A stretch of DNA of 64,000 nucleotides from Bradyrhizobium sp. (GTDB lineage Bacteria > Pseudomonadota > Alphaproteobacteria > Rhizobiales > Xanthobacteraceae). The notes under the pieces were generated by a model that saw only the letters and a list, made by a program, of their open reading frames with translations, did not search any database and was not told the origin of the DNA. Made by a program: the position numbers and the translations under genes. Location: positions 62,001 through 126,000 of the forward strand of contig NZ_JACRMG010000013.1 in NCBI RefSeq assembly GCF_016219575.1, in the 5' to 3' direction. How positions within the stretch are numbered: the first letter of the stretch is position 1; the number at the start of each line of letters is the position of its first letter. Positions 7,520 to 17,631 of the stretch are shown here, one piece after another.

Positions 7520-8878
7520 ATGATGAGCCAGGAACAGAACGACCAGATCACCCGCATCGGTCCGAAAGATCCCTGCGGCAAGCTGATGCGGATGTACTGG
7601 CAGCCGGCGGCGCTGGTCGATGAACTGGAGGGACCGCGGCCGGTGCGGCCGGTCAAACTGCTCGGCGAAAACCTCGTGCTGTTCCGCGACGAGCAGGGCC
7701 GCTACGGCCTGATCGACCGGCACTGCGCGCATCGCGGCGCCGACCTTGCCTTCGGAAGGCTGGAGCAAGGAGGCTTGCGCTGCGCCTTTCACGGCTGGCT
7801 GTTCGACGCAACCGGCCAGTGCATCGAGACACCGGCGGAGCCCGTGGACTCGCAACTGTGCAAGGGTATCCGGCAGCGCTCCTATCCCGTGGTCGAGAAG
7901 GCCGGCATCCTCTGGGCCTATCTCGGCGAAGGCACTCCGCCGGCGTTTCCGGAGATCGACGCCTTCGTCGCGCCCGACAGCCACACCTTCGCCTTCAAGG
8001 GCCATTGGGGCTGCAACTGGCTGCAGGCTCTCGAAGTCGGCATCGACCCGTCGCACGCCTCCTACCTGCATCGCTTCTTCGAGGATGAAGATACGTCGAC
8101 CGCCTACGGCAAGCAGTTCCGCGGCGCCTCTGCCGGCAGCGATCTGCCGATGACAAAAATCCTGCGCGAGTACGACCGGCCGATCATCAATGTCGAGCAC
8201 ACCGAATATGGCCTGCGCCTGATCACGCTGCGCGAGCTGGATGCGGAACACACCCATGTGCGCGTCACCAACCAGCTTTTCCCGCACGGCTTCGTCATTC
8301 CCATGAGCACGGAGATGACGATCACCCAGTGGCACGTGCCGGTCGATGACGAGAACTGCTACTGGTATGCGATCTTCACCAGCTACACGAGCCCGGTCGA
8401 CAAGAAGAAGATGCGCGACCAGCGGCTCGAGATGTATGAATTGCCGGACTACAAGTCGCGCAAGAACAGGACGAACGACTACGGCTTCGATCCGCACGAG
8501 CAGCAGACCGCGACCTATACCGGCATGGGCAGCGACATCAACGTGCACGACCAGTGGGCGGTGGAATCGATGGGCGCGATCCAGGACCGCACCCGGGAGC
8601 ATCTCGGCCAGGGCGACAAGGCCATCGTGCAGTATCGCCGCCTGCTGCGGCAGGAAATCGAAAAGGTCGCCGGCGGAGAGAAACCGATGCTGCATCTCGA
8701 CGAGGCGCATGCCCGCGCGATCCAGGGTCCGGCGACCATGGACGGCATCGGGCCGACCACGGGCTGGGAAATCTACTGGATGGAAGTCGACGTGAAGCGA
8801 CGGCGCGGCGCGCCCTGGGCGGCGCCGGTGCCGCGCGAGATCGCCGGCAAGGTGAAGCATCTTACGGCGGCGGAATAA
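7520..8878 (+). CDS. Rieske non-heme iron oxygenase, large subunit (phthalate dioxygenase / LigXa type)
   Basis: 452 residues. The Rieske [2Fe-2S] ligands are Cys69-x-His71 and Cys88-x2-His91 (DRHCAHRGADL, CAFHGWLF). The mononuclear iron motif is EVGIDPSHASYLHRFF with His179 and His184. The tail MGAIQDRTREHLGQGDKAIV resembles phthalate 4,5-dioxygenase and dehydrodivanillate demethylase oxygenases, so ring hydroxylation or O/N-dealkylation of an aromatic acid is likely. ATG 7520 follows GAAAGGGA. No reductase or ferredoxin is adjacent, so electrons must come from elsewhere. The next gene is a glutamine-synthetase-like ligase, as in amine-oxidising clusters. Confidence 0.88.
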   Translation: MMSQEQNDQITRIGPKDPCGKLMRMYWQPAALVDELEGPRPVRPVKLLGENLVLFRDEQGRYGLIDRHCAHRGADLAFGRLEQGGLRCAFHGWLFDATGQCIETPAEPVDSQLCKGIRQRSYPVVEKAGILWAYLGEGTPPAFPEIDAFVAPDSHTFAFKGHWGCNWLQALEVGIDPSHASYLHRFFEDEDTSTAYGKQFRGASAGSDLPMTKILREYDRPIINVEHTEYGLRLITLRELDAEHTHVRVTNQLFPHGFVIPMSTEMTITQWHVPVDDENCYWYAIFTSYTSPVDKKKMRDQRLEMYELPDYKSRKNRTNDYGFDPHEQQTATYTGMGSDINVHDQWAVESMGAIQDRTREHLGQGDKAIVQYRRLLRQEIEKVAGGEKPMLHLDEAHARAIQGPATMDGIGPTTGWEIYWMEVDVKRRRGAPWAAPVPREIAGKVKHLTAAE

Positions 8879-8888
8879 ATCTGGCACC

Positions 8889-8968
8889 GTCATTCCGGGG
8901 CGGCTCGCAGAGCCGAACCCGGAATCTCGAGATTCCGGGTCTGGTCCTTCGGACCATCCCGGAATGAC
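8889..8968. repeat. Intergenic palindromic repeat, GTCATTCCGGG family
   Basis: Ends are GTCATTCCGGG (8889-8899) and CCCGGAATGAC (8958-8968), perfect complements, with a central GGAATCTCGAGATTCC palindrome. It lies between the Rieske oxygenase and the GS-like gene, so the two are probably still one transcript. Confidence 0.8.
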
Positions 8969-8995
8969 AAAAATGGGCACTAGGGGAATACCGCG

Positions 8996-10432
8996 TTGAG
9001 TTTTGTCGAGCGCCACGGCCTGTGGTCGGCCGAGCAGAAGGAAGCCGCTGGCCGGTTGCGCCGCATTGTCGAGGAACGCGAGCTGGAGGTGATCCGCCTC
9101 GCCTTCCCGGACCAGCACGGCATCTTGCGCGGCAAGACGCTGGTGGCGGCGGATGCGCTGGCCACGCTGGAAAGCGGCTGCTCCATCACCACGACGATGC
9201 TCGCAAAGGACACCTCGCACCGCACGGTGTTTCCGGTGTTCACCGCCGGCGGCGGCTTCGGCATGAAGGAGATGGAAGGCGCGGCCGACGTGCTGATGGT
9301 CGCCGACCCCACCACCTTCCGCGTGCTGCCGTGGTCGCCGGCCACGGGCTGGCTGTTGTGCGACGTCTATTTCGCCGACGGCCGTCCAGTGCCGTTCGCG
9401 ACGCGCAATCTCTATCGCGGCGTGATCGAGAAGCTGGCCGAGCGCGGCTATGATTTCGTCGCCGGCCTCGAGGTCGAATTTCACCTCTTCAAGCTCGACG
9501 ACGCCAGGATGGCGCCGGAGGATGCCGGGCAACCCGGCAATCCGCCGTCCGTCAGCCTGCTCTCGCACGGCTATCAATACCTGACCGAGCAGCGCTACGA
9601 CCAGATGGAGCCGGCGCTGGAGATCATCCGCCGCGACGTGCTGGCGCTGGGGCTGCCCTTGCGTTCGGTCGAGGTCGAGTTCGGACCCAGCCAGTGCGAA
9701 TTCACCTTCCGACCCACCCTAGGTCTCGCGCCCGCCGACAACATGGTGCTGTTCCGCTCCGCCGTGAAGCAGATCGCGCGGCGGCACGGCTATCACGCCA
9801 CCTTCATGTGCCGGCCGAAAGTGCCGAATGTTTTCGCCAGCGGCTGGCACCTGCACCAGTCGCTGGTGTCGCGCGCCACCGGTGAGAATGCGTTCATGGC
9901 GAAAGACAAGGGTGAGGCGCTGAGCGCCTTCGGCAAGCATTATCTCGCAGGCCTGCTCGAACACGCGCGCGCCTCGACCGTGTTCACGACGCCGACCATC
10001 AACGGCTACAAGCGCTACCGCTCCTATTCGCTGGCGCCGGACCGCGCGATCTGGGGCCGCGACAATCGCGGCGTGATGATCCGCGTGCTCGGCGGCACGG
10101 GCGATGCCGCGACAAGGCTGGAGAATCGGATCGGCGAGCCGGCTGCGAACCCGTATCTCTACATGGCCTCGCAGATTCTCTCAGGGCTCGACGGCGTCGA
10201 CCGCAAGCTCGATCCCGGCCCGTCGGCCGACGCGCCCTACGAGACCAAGGCCACGCTGTTGCCGAAGAGCCTGCGCGAGGCGGTGTACGCGCTCCACGAC
10301 GACCCCTTCTTCCGCGACGCGCTGGGCGCTGACTTCGTCGACTATTACGTCCACATCAAGAACGCCGAGATCGAGCGCTTCCAGGCCGAAGTGTCGGACT
10401 GGGAGCACCGCGAATATTTCGAGATGTTTTGA
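8996..10432 (+). CDS. Glutamine synthetase family ligase (gamma-glutamyl-amine synthetase type)
   Basis: 478 residues with a full GS catalytic fold: GILRGKTLV in the N-terminal domain, metal motif GLEVEFHLF (Glu159, Glu161), VEVEFGPSQCEF, ATP region GWHLHQSL, substrate loop NGYKRYRSYSLAPD and RLENRIGEPAANPYLYMA. The length and poor match to GlnA suggest a GS-III/PuuA-like enzyme that gamma-glutamylates an amine rather than ammonia; this is inference. It follows a Rieske oxygenase, an arrangement known from aniline degradation (TdnQ/AtdA1). TTG 8996 is the start, with AGGGG about 10 bases upstream; no ATG or GTG fits better. Confidence 0.85.
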   Translation: MSFVERHGLWSAEQKEAAGRLRRIVEERELEVIRLAFPDQHGILRGKTLVAADALATLESGCSITTTMLAKDTSHRTVFPVFTAGGGFGMKEMEGAADVLMVADPTTFRVLPWSPATGWLLCDVYFADGRPVPFATRNLYRGVIEKLAERGYDFVAGLEVEFHLFKLDDARMAPEDAGQPGNPPSVSLLSHGYQYLTEQRYDQMEPALEIIRRDVLALGLPLRSVEVEFGPSQCEFTFRPTLGLAPADNMVLFRSAVKQIARRHGYHATFMCRPKVPNVFASGWHLHQSLVSRATGENAFMAKDKGEALSAFGKHYLAGLLEHARASTVFTTPTINGYKRYRSYSLAPDRAIWGRDNRGVMIRVLGGTGDAATRLENRIGEPAANPYLYMASQILSGLDGVDRKLDPGPSADAPYETKATLLPKSLREAVYALHDDPFFRDALGADFVDYYVHIKNAEIERFQAEVSDWEHREYFEMF

Positions 10433-10440
10433 GACGCACC

Positions 10441-10568
10441 GTGGCCTCCATCCTTCGAGACGCCGCTGCGCGGCTCCTCAGGATGAGGGGATAACAACAA
10501 CGCGGGGACGGACTTGATCCTCATGGTGAGGAGCGCGGCATGCCGCGCGTCTCGAACCATGAGGCCAC
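10441..10568. repeat. Intergenic palindromic repeat, CATCCTTCGAGACG family
   Basis: The outer ends are GTGGCCTC (10441-10448) and GAGGCCAC (10561-10568), perfect complements, enclosing CATCCTTCGAGACG and CGTCTCGAACCATGAGG. It separates the convergent GS-like gene and livF. Confidence 0.8.
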
Positions 10569-10576
10569 GACGCGCG

Positions 10577-11290
10577 CTAGATCCCCAGATACCGGTGCTG
10601 CAGCTCCGGCTCGGCCAGGAGCTGCTCCGAGGTGCCGCTCCACATCGTGCGGCCGCGCTCGATGATGTAGTGGCGGTCGGCGATCCTGGCGAGGTTGCCG
10701 ACATTCTTGTCGATCACCAGCACCGACTGGCCCTGGCTCTTCAGCATCGACAGGCAGCTCCAGATCTCCTCGCGGATCAGCGGCGCGAGTCCCTCGGTCG
10801 CCTCGTCGAGGATCAGCAACATCGGATTGGTCATCAGCGCACGGCCGATCGCCAGCATCTGCTGCTCGCCGCCGGACAGCGTGACGCCCATGTGGTGCGA
10901 GCGCTCGGCCAGGCGCGGAAACAGCGCGTGGATTTTTTCCAGAGTCCAGGGATCCCTGCTGCTCAGCCGATTGGCGGATGCCGCCACGAGATTTTCGCGG
11001 ACGGTGAGGTTCGGGAAGATCTGCCTGCCTTCCGGCACGAGGCCGATGCCCTGCTGGGCAATCCTGTAGGAGGCCAGCTTGCGCACATCCTCGCCGGCGA
11101 AGCGGATCGCGCCCGATCGCGCCGGTGTCAGGCCCATGATGGAGCGGATGGTGGTGGTCTTGCCCATGCCGTTGCGGCCCATCAACGCGACCACCTCACC
11201 CGACTTGACGGACAGCGACAGGCCGAACAGCACCTGGCTCAGGCCGTAGCAGGTCTCGATACCTTCGATTTCGAGGAGAGTGTCAGCCAT
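10577..11290 (-). CDS. livF: Branched-chain amino acid-type ABC transporter ATPase LivF
   Basis: 237 residues, one ABC ATPase domain on the cytoplasmic face. Walker A is GRNGMGKTTT, the signature LSGGEQQMLAIGRAL, Walker B LLILDEATEGLAPL. The EATEGLAP motif is diagnostic of LivF. It is the last gene of a compact livJHMGF-like unit, 6 bases after livG. In this catabolic setting the transporter more likely imports an aromatic acid or amide than leucine; that is inference from the neighbours. Confidence 0.93.
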   Translation of the reverse strand: MADTLLEIEGIETCYGLSQVLFGLSLSVKSGEVVALMGRNGMGKTTTIRSIMGLTPARSGAIRFAGEDVRKLASYRIAQQGIGLVPEGRQIFPNLTVRENLVAASANRLSSRDPWTLEKIHALFPRLAERSHHMGVTLSGGEQQMLAIGRALMTNPMLLILDEATEGLAPLIREEIWSCLSMLKSQGQSVLVIDKNVGNLARIADRHYIIERGRTMWSGTSEQLLAEPELQHRYLGI

Positions 11291-11296
11291 TGAAGT

Positions 11297-12056
<760 letters not shown>

Positions 12057-12064
<8 letters not shown>

Positions 12065-13004
12065 GGGAGAACCTCCCCAGCAGGCCCATGATGCCGCCGC
12101 GCGCGAACAGCACGATCAGCAACAACAGCGGCCCCATGATCATCGCCCAGTATTCGGTCACCTGTGACAGCAGCTCTTCCAGCAGAAGAAACACGATAGC
12201 GCCGATGACCGGGCCGAACAGCGTGCCCATGCCGCCGAGGATCACCATCACCATGAGGTCGCCGGAGCGGGTCCAGTACATCACGGCAGGGCTGACGAAA
12301 TCGGTGTTGTTGGCAAGCAGCGCGCCGGCCAGGCCGCAGATGGTGCCTGAAATGACGAAGCAGACGAGGCGGTAGCGGTTGGCGTTGAAGCCGATCGCCT
12401 GCATGCGCTGCTCGTTGGAGCGCACGCCCTGCACCACGAGGCCGAAACGCGAATTGACGATGCGCCAGATCAGATAGGTGCCGCCGAGCAGGCAGGCGAG
12501 ACAGACGTAATAGAACTGCGTGCGGTTGGAGAGATCGACCACTCCGCCGAAATTGCTGCGCTTGTAGATGGTGAGACCGTCGTCGGCGCCGTAGCGCGAC
12601 AGCGAAGAGGCGATGTAATAGGCCATCTGCGCAAAGGCGAGCGTGATCATGATGAAATAGACGCCGCGGGTGCGCAAGGACAGCGCGCCGATCACGAGCG
12701 CAAACAGCGCCGAGGCCAGCAGCGCCACCGGCCACTGGATGAAGCCGGAGCCTGTGCCTTCGAAGGCGAGGATGCCGACGGCATAGCCGCCGATGCCGAG
12801 ATAGGCGGCGTGGCCGAAGCTCATCATGCCGCCGTAACCCATGATGAGATTGAGCGATGCCGCCGCCAGCGCCAGGATGATGATGCGGGTGAACATCGTC
12901 AGGATGAACACCTTGCCCGTCAGCGCCGAATAGACCGGCAACAGCACCAGGCCGGCGATGACGAGCACGACGACGACGTTACGCAGATTGAGGGCAGACT
13001 TCAT
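12057..13004 (-). CDS. livM: Branched-chain amino acid-type ABC transporter permease LivM
   Basis: 315 residues, strongly hydrophobic with about 8-10 membrane segments. Family motifs are LNLIMGYGGMMSFGHAAYLG near 52-71 and the EAA-like loop FGLVVQGVRSNEQRMQAIGF. Its ATG (13004) overlaps the livH stop as ATGA, and its end overlaps livG. It forms the channel with LivH in the inner membrane. Confidence 0.93.
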
Positions 13005-13918
13005 CGCTTGGCGGCCGGGAACAGCCCCTCCGGCCTCACGACCAGAACGATGGCCATCAGGAGATAAATCAGCATCGAGGACAGCGCGGGCGCGGCGGTG
13101 GATGCCGCGGTCGAACTCAAGACCTTGCGCAAGAGGTCGGGCAGGAAGGCGCGGCCCAGCGTGTCGATCATGCCGACGAAGATCGCGGCCATGAAGGCGC
13201 CGCGGATCGAGCCGATGCCGCCGATCACGATGATGACGAAGGCGAGGATCAGGATGTTTTCGCCCATGCCGATCTGCACGGTCAGGATCGGCGCCTGCAT
13301 CAGCCCGGCGAGACCGGCGAGCGCAGCGCCCAGACCGAACACAAGGGTGAACAGCAGCTTGATGTTGATGCCGAGCGCGCCGATCATCTCGCGGTTGGAG
13401 GCGCCGGCCCGGATCAGCATGCCGATGCGGGTGCGCATGACCACGACATAGAGCAGCGCCGCGACCAGGAGCGCGACGGCGATGATCGAGAGCCGGTAGG
13501 CCGGATAATAGACGCCCGGCAGGAGCTGCACCGGCACCGTCAGCCAGGCCGGCAGCGGCAGCGCCAGGCCCGCCGGACCCCAGATCAGCCGCACCGCATC
13601 GTTGAAGAACAGGATCAGGCCGAAGGTCGCCAGCACATGGTCGAGATGGTCGCGACCGTAGAGGTGCCGCAGCGCCACGAATTCCAGGAGGATGCCGAGC
13701 AGGAGCGTGGCGCCCAGCGCCATGACCGCGCCGAGGATGAAATTGCCGGTCCAGGCCACGAAGGTCGCCGCGAAATAGGCGCCCATCATGTAGAGCGAGC
13801 CGTGGGCGAGATTGACAAAATCCATGATGCCGAACACCAGCGTCAATCCGGCCGCCAGCAGGAACAGCAGCAGGCCGAACTGCAGTCCGTTGAGAGATTG
13901 TTCGACGACGACGAGCAT
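13001..13918 (-). CDS. livH: Branched-chain amino acid-type ABC transporter permease LivH
   Basis: 305 residues from ATG 13918, preceded by GGGA. Membrane permease with the LivH hallmark LVFGIMDFVNLAHGSLYMMG near the N-terminus and the loop MLIRAGASNREMIGALGIN. The open frame extends 18 codons further upstream, but that extension enters the palindromic repeat at 13955-14026 and is rejected. It is the first transporter gene after the livJ terminator. Confidence 0.92.
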   Translation of the reverse strand: MLVVVEQSLNGLQFGLLLFLLAAGLTLVFGIMDFVNLAHGSLYMMGAYFAATFVAWTGNFILGAVMALGATLLLGILLEFVALRHLYGRDHLDHVLATFGLILFFNDAVRLIWGPAGLALPLPAWLTVPVQLLPGVYYPAYRLSIIAVALLVAALLYVVVMRTRIGMLIRAGASNREMIGALGINIKLLFTLVFGLGAALAGLAGLMQAPILTVQIGMGENILILAFVIIVIGGIGSIRGAFMAAIFVGMIDTLGRAFLPDLLRKVLSSTAASTAAPALSSMLIYLLMAIVLVVRPEGLFPAAKR

Positions 13919-13954
13919 GGATCCCAATGCCTGAATGAACAGCCCTATTGTTTG

Positions 13955-14026
13955 AGCATGATCTCCGCGCAAACGCTACGCGTTTGTCGCGAGGGAAAAC
14001 CGCTTCGCACTTCTCCGGATCACGCC
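13955..14026. repeat. Intergenic palindromic repeat, GCAAACGCTACGCGTTTG family
   Basis: CAAACGC-TAC-GCGTTTG hairpin followed by GGGAAAACCGCTTCGCACTT and a CCGGATCACGCC end that pairs loosely with GCATGATCTCCGCG at the left. The element is of a type very common in Rhizobiales genomes and sits between livJ and livH. Confidence 0.65.
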
Positions 14027-14028
14027 CT

Positions 14029-14062
14029 AAAAAAGCAGCGGCAGCGCGAGGGCACTGCCGCT
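14029..14062 (-). terminator. Rho-independent terminator of livJ
   Basis: On the minus strand, AGCGGCAG (14062-14055) pairs with CTGCCGCT (14044-14037), followed by GC and a run of six T. It lies 76 bases past the livJ stop. Because livHMGF lie beyond it, it probably lets the binding protein be made in excess of the membrane parts. Confidence 0.75.
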
Positions 14063-14137
14063 TATTGTCGTTGGGCGCTTCAACTTACGCAAGTCTGCTC
14101 GAGGCCGCGGAAGATCATGCGCCGACAGGACCCGATC

Positions 14138-15310
14138 CTACTTCATCGGGCACTTGTCGTGGAAGCGGTCCTGGTCGTCCTTGACGATGGTGGCCACCGT
14201 TTTCAGCGCGAGCTGGCCCTCGGCGTCCTTGACCACGTCCTGCAGGTAGAAATTCTGGATCGGGATGTGGTTCTTGCCGTACTTGTACGGACCGCGCACC
14301 GACTTGAAGTTGGCCTTCTCCATCTCGGCCTTCATCTCGTCCTTCTTGGCGGTGTCACCCTTGACCGCGACCACCGCGCTGTTGATGAGGCCGGCAGCGT
14401 CATAAGTCTGCGCACCGTAGAACGTCGGGCGCAGGCCGGGGTACTTCTTGCGATAGTCCGCGACGTAGCGCTTGTTCTCCTCGTTGGGGAGGTCGTTGAC
14501 CCATTCCTGGGCGCCGGGCACGCCGAGCGCGTTTTCCTTCTGCAGTGCCAGCGTGATTTCGTCGATGGTGAAGGCGGTGTAGAGCGGCATCTGCTGCTTG
14601 ATGCCGGCCTGGGCGTACTGGTTGAGGAACTGCACGCCGGCAGCACCTGGATAGAACACGAAGATCGCTTCCGCGCCCGAGTTCTTGGCCTTGGTCAGTT
14701 CGGCGGAGAAGTCGAGCTGGCTCGGCCAGACCGTGTATTCCTCGCCCTTGACCTCGCCCTTGAAGGTGCTCTTGACGCCCGCGAGCATGTCCTTGCCGGC
14801 CGCGTAGTTCGGGCCGATCAGGAACACCGACTTGACGCCCTTCTGGGTCATGTAGGTGCCCATGGCCTGCGGGGTCTGGTCGTTCTGCCAGGAGGTCGAG
14901 AACACGTAGGGCGAACAGAGCTCGCCGGCGAGCTGCGACGGGCCGGCGTTCGAGGTGATCAGGAAAGTCTTGGCATCAACCGCGGTCTTCAGCGAAGCCA
15001 GCAGCACGTTCGACCAGATATAGCCGACGATGAAATCGACCTTGTCGGACTGGATCAGCTTTTCGGTCTTCTGCTTGCCGACATCGGGCTTCTGGCCGTC
15101 GTCCTCGTAGATCACCTCGACCGGCTTGCCGCCCATCTTGCGGCCGAGATGGTCGAGCGCGAGCTCGAAGGAGTTGCGCATGTCATTGCCGATCGCGGCG
15201 GTGGGACCGCTGAAGGTCGAGACGAAGCCGATCTTGATGGTGTCTCCCGCCGCCGCGGGCTGCGTCAGCGCCAGGGCGGCAATGCCCGCCAGCCAGAGTG
15301 CCTTTTTCAT
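14138..15310 (-). CDS. livJ: Liv-type periplasmic substrate-binding protein
   Basis: 390 residues. A Sec signal peptide (MKKALWLAGIAALALTQPAAA) is followed by a type I periplasmic binding fold: TIKIGFVSTFSGPTAAIGND, FIVGYIWSNVLLA, SNAGPSQLAGELCSPYVF and VFLIGPNYAAGKDM. The sequence resembles the aromatic-compound-binding branch of LivJ/LivK proteins more than leucine-binding ones, which fits the neighbouring Rieske and IclR genes, but ligand identity is inferred. A strong ribosome site GAGGAGGGG precedes ATG 15310. It heads the liv unit and is followed by its own terminator. Confidence 0.9.
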   Translation of the reverse strand: MKKALWLAGIAALALTQPAAAGDTIKIGFVSTFSGPTAAIGNDMRNSFELALDHLGRKMGGKPVEVIYEDDGQKPDVGKQKTEKLIQSDKVDFIVGYIWSNVLLASLKTAVDAKTFLITSNAGPSQLAGELCSPYVFSTSWQNDQTPQAMGTYMTQKGVKSVFLIGPNYAAGKDMLAGVKSTFKGEVKGEEYTVWPSQLDFSAELTKAKNSGAEAIFVFYPGAAGVQFLNQYAQAGIKQQMPLYTAFTIDEITLALQKENALGVPGAQEWVNDLPNEENKRYVADYRKKYPGLRPTFYGAQTYDAAGLINSAVVAVKGDTAKKDEMKAEMEKANFKSVRGPYKYGKNHIPIQNFYLQDVVKDAEGQLALKTVATIVKDDQDRFHDKCPMK

Positions 15311-15819
15311 AACAGTTTCCCCTCCTCGTTACCGTTGCAACGCTGTCCGCCCCGATGGCGGGACTGGTCGCGCAGGCCCTTTATAAAGAGACGTGTTTTG
15401 TGCGCAAAAGCGCAGGCCCGCAGCAAGCACGAACCGAAAGTCCCCTCTTAGAACCTTCGGCCTATGCCCCAGCAAGCTGCACCATAATTCAGGAAGCACA
15501 GAGAACGCAAGAATTATAGTGCCGGTTCTCGCGGGCGGGATTGTCGCAGCCGTGCCCATGGCGCCTCGCCGGCCGGCATCGAGGTTAGGATGCGGCACTC
15601 GAACGGGGCCGCAGACTCCGCGATGCGCGACCGTACCGCGTGAGACAGGCGTGAGGCCGGCGACCGCCAGTTCGTCGAACAGAAAAATCGCCGCACGGAG
15701 GAGAGCGAATTTCCAGCGGCGGCTTGCAGGGGCCGAACGGCTTCACCCCCGGTTAACGCATTTGCGGCACCTCGGTTTAACGTGTTTGCGGCCACATTCG
15801 CACGCGACGGAGGGCTCTC
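15311..15819. other. Intergenic region upstream of livJ, no gene
   Basis: About 509 bases between divergent livJ and the small Cys-rich gene. It should hold both promoters. It includes the spaced inverted repeat at 15483-15518 and an AT-rich patch near 15375 (TTTATAAAGAG). Open frames here lack ribosome sites and resemble no protein family. Confidence 0.55.
15483..15518. promoter_or_regulatory. Spaced inverted repeat upstream of livJ
   Basis: ATAATTC (15484-15490) and GAATTAT (15511-15517) are perfect complements 20 bases apart, about 170 bases before the livJ start. The octamer CATAATTC also occurs at 7458-7465 in the IclR/Rieske intergenic region, so one regulator could act at both promoters; with only eight bases this may be chance. 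Confidence 0.3.
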
Positions 15820-16059
15820 ATGCTTATCAGCAACAAGGTCGCACGCACCAAATGGTGCCCTTTTGTGCGCATCGACAACAGCAACCGCCTACACAACACG
15901 ATGACTGACGGATTCGCGAACTCGGAAAAAATGTATCACTGCATAGCAGGCGACTGCATGGGCTGGCGGCAGTTTCACCTGTCGCACATGAAGGGTGGCG
16001 CCGACGGGGTCGAGACCCACGGGTACTGCGGCTACGCCGGCAAGGTCGAGATCGAGTAG
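15820..16059 (+). CDS. Small Cys-rich protein of phage-associated type
   Basis: 79 residues. Cysteines are arranged as Cys13-Pro-Phe, Cys41-x4-Cys46-Met-Gly-Trp-Arg and Cys69-Gly-Tyr-Ala-Gly. Small proteins with a C-x-C-MAWR...GYCGLAG pattern are common in alphaproteobacterial phages and prophages, and this one fits that pattern, so a compact metal-binding fold is likely. The role is unknown. The ATG is preceded by GGAGGG. No other phage gene is nearby, so it may be a prophage remnant or a domesticated gene. Confidence 0.7.
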   Translation: MLISNKVARTKWCPFVRIDNSNRLHNTMTDGFANSEKMYHCIAGDCMGWRQFHLSHMKGGADGVETHGYCGYAGKVEIE

Positions 16060-16182
16060 CTGCAGGCTTCAGCCAACCGGTTCATGCCGCCGCCGCGCGC
16101 ATGGTCACATTTCGTCCCGGCATTCTGCATCATCGGCGCCACCGCGATTGCGGCCGGCACGAACCGTCGCCGCTCGCGGGCA

Positions 16183-16201
16183 CGATAGCGCTCCGCTATC
16201 G
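16183..16201. repeat. Short perfect hairpin
   Basis: CGATAGCG, CTC loop, CGCTATCG: an eight-base stem upstream of the NADH dehydrogenase gene. It has no T-tract, so it is not a standard terminator; it may be a repeat remnant. Confidence 0.4.
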
Positions 16202-16279
16202 CCCGATTGGCGAATGCGCCTTGGAAACGGCCGGCTCATGCGGGCATAATCGGACCCTGCGAAGCGGAGATCAGGCCCG

Positions 16280-17551
16280 ATGAGCGAAGTGCCAAAGCCC
16301 CATCACGTGGCGATCGTTGGGGCCGGCTTCGGCGGGCTGGAGACCGCGTTCCGGCTTGCCGGCGCCCCCGTGCAGATCACCATGATCGACCGGCGCAACC
16401 ATCACCTGTTCCAGCCCCTGCTCTACCAGGTCGCGACCGCCTCGCTCGCCACCTCCGAAATCGCCTGGCCGATCCGCTATCTCCTGCGCGACCGGCCGGA
16501 GGTGACCACCCTGTTTGCCAACGTCAACGGCGTGGATGCTGCGGGCAAGCGGGTGCTGCTCGAGGATGGCGGCGTCATTTCCTATGACACGCTGGTGCTC
16601 GCCACCGGCGCGCGCCACGCCTATTTCGGCCATGACGAATGGGAGCCGTTCGCGCCGGGGCTGAAGACACTGGAGGACGCCACCACCCTGCGGCGGCGCA
16701 TCCTTGTCGCCTTCGAGCGCGCCGAGCGCGAGAGCGATCCCGACAAGCGAGCGGCGCTGCTCACCTTCGTCATCGTCGGCGCGGGACCCACCGGCGTCGA
16801 GATGGCCGGCACCATCGCCGACATGGCGCGCGACACGCTGCCGCGCGATTTTCGCAACATCGACACCCGCAAGGCGCGCGTCGTGCTGATCGAGGCGGGC
16901 CCGCGCGTGCTGGCGGGCTTCCCGGAGGATCTGTCGGCCTATGCGCAGCGCTCTCTGGAAAGGCTCGGCGTCGAAGTCATGCTGGGCGATGCCGTCACGG
17001 AATGCTCGGCCGAAGGCGTCGTTTATGGCGGCAAGCGGCTGGAAGCGCGCACGCTGATCTGGGCCGCGGGCGTGCGCGCCTCGCGCGCCGCCGAGTGGCT
17101 CAACGCGCCGCACGATCGCGCTTACCGATTGCAGGTCGAACCGGACCTGACGGTGCCCGGCCATCCCGAAATCTTTGCCATCGGCGACACCACGACCATC
17201 AAGGGTCCGGACGGCAATCCGGTGCCCGGCATCGCGCCGGCCGCGAAGCAGCAGGGGCGTTACGTCGCCGCCCTGATCAAGGCCCGTCTTGCCGGCAAGA
17301 CGCTGCCGCCGTTTCGCTACAGGCACGCCGGCAGTCTGGCGCAAATCGGCAAGCGGCTCGCGGTGATCGATTTCGGCAGGTTCAGGCTGCGCGGCACCAT
17401 CGCGTGGTGGATCTGGGGCATCGCCCACATCTACTTCCTGATCGGCTTGCGCCACCGCCTCGGTGTTGCGCTGAGCTGGCTGTGGATCTACCTGCGCGAC
17501 CAGCGCCCCGCACGGCTGATCACGCAAGGCAGCAGCAAGGTGACGAGCTAG
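16280..17551 (+). CDS. ndh: Type II NADH:quinone oxidoreductase (NDH-2)
   Basis: 423 residues. A single-subunit, non-proton-pumping flavoprotein on the inner membrane that passes electrons from NADH to quinone. The FAD site is VAIVGAGFGGLETAF at 10-24, the NADH Rossmann motif is FVIVGAGPTGVEMAG near 174, and the second FAD motif is IFAIGDTTTI. The conserved NHHLFQPLLYQVAT and the amphipathic/hydrophobic C-terminal segment AWWIWGIAHIYFLIGL (membrane anchor) fit NDH-2. The ATG follows GGAG. It is a stand-alone gene that could re-oxidise NADH made during aromatic catabolism. Confidence 0.93.
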   Translation: MSEVPKPHHVAIVGAGFGGLETAFRLAGAPVQITMIDRRNHHLFQPLLYQVATASLATSEIAWPIRYLLRDRPEVTTLFANVNGVDAAGKRVLLEDGGVISYDTLVLATGARHAYFGHDEWEPFAPGLKTLEDATTLRRRILVAFERAERESDPDKRAALLTFVIVGAGPTGVEMAGTIADMARDTLPRDFRNIDTRKARVVLIEAGPRVLAGFPEDLSAYAQRSLERLGVEVMLGDAVTECSAEGVVYGGKRLEARTLIWAAGVRASRAAEWLNAPHDRAYRLQVEPDLTVPGHPEIFAIGDTTTIKGPDGNPVPGIAPAAKQQGRYVAALIKARLAGKTLPPFRYRHAGSLAQIGKRLAVIDFGRFRLRGTIAWWIWGIAHIYFLIGLRHRLGVALSWLWIYLRDQRPARLITQGSSKVTS

Positions 17552-17631
17552 CCGCTTGACCTCCACATTGCGACTGCCATGCTGGTGAAGCCGCGAGACA
17601 ATATGCGGAGCACCAACAGCGGGAGGAAGCG

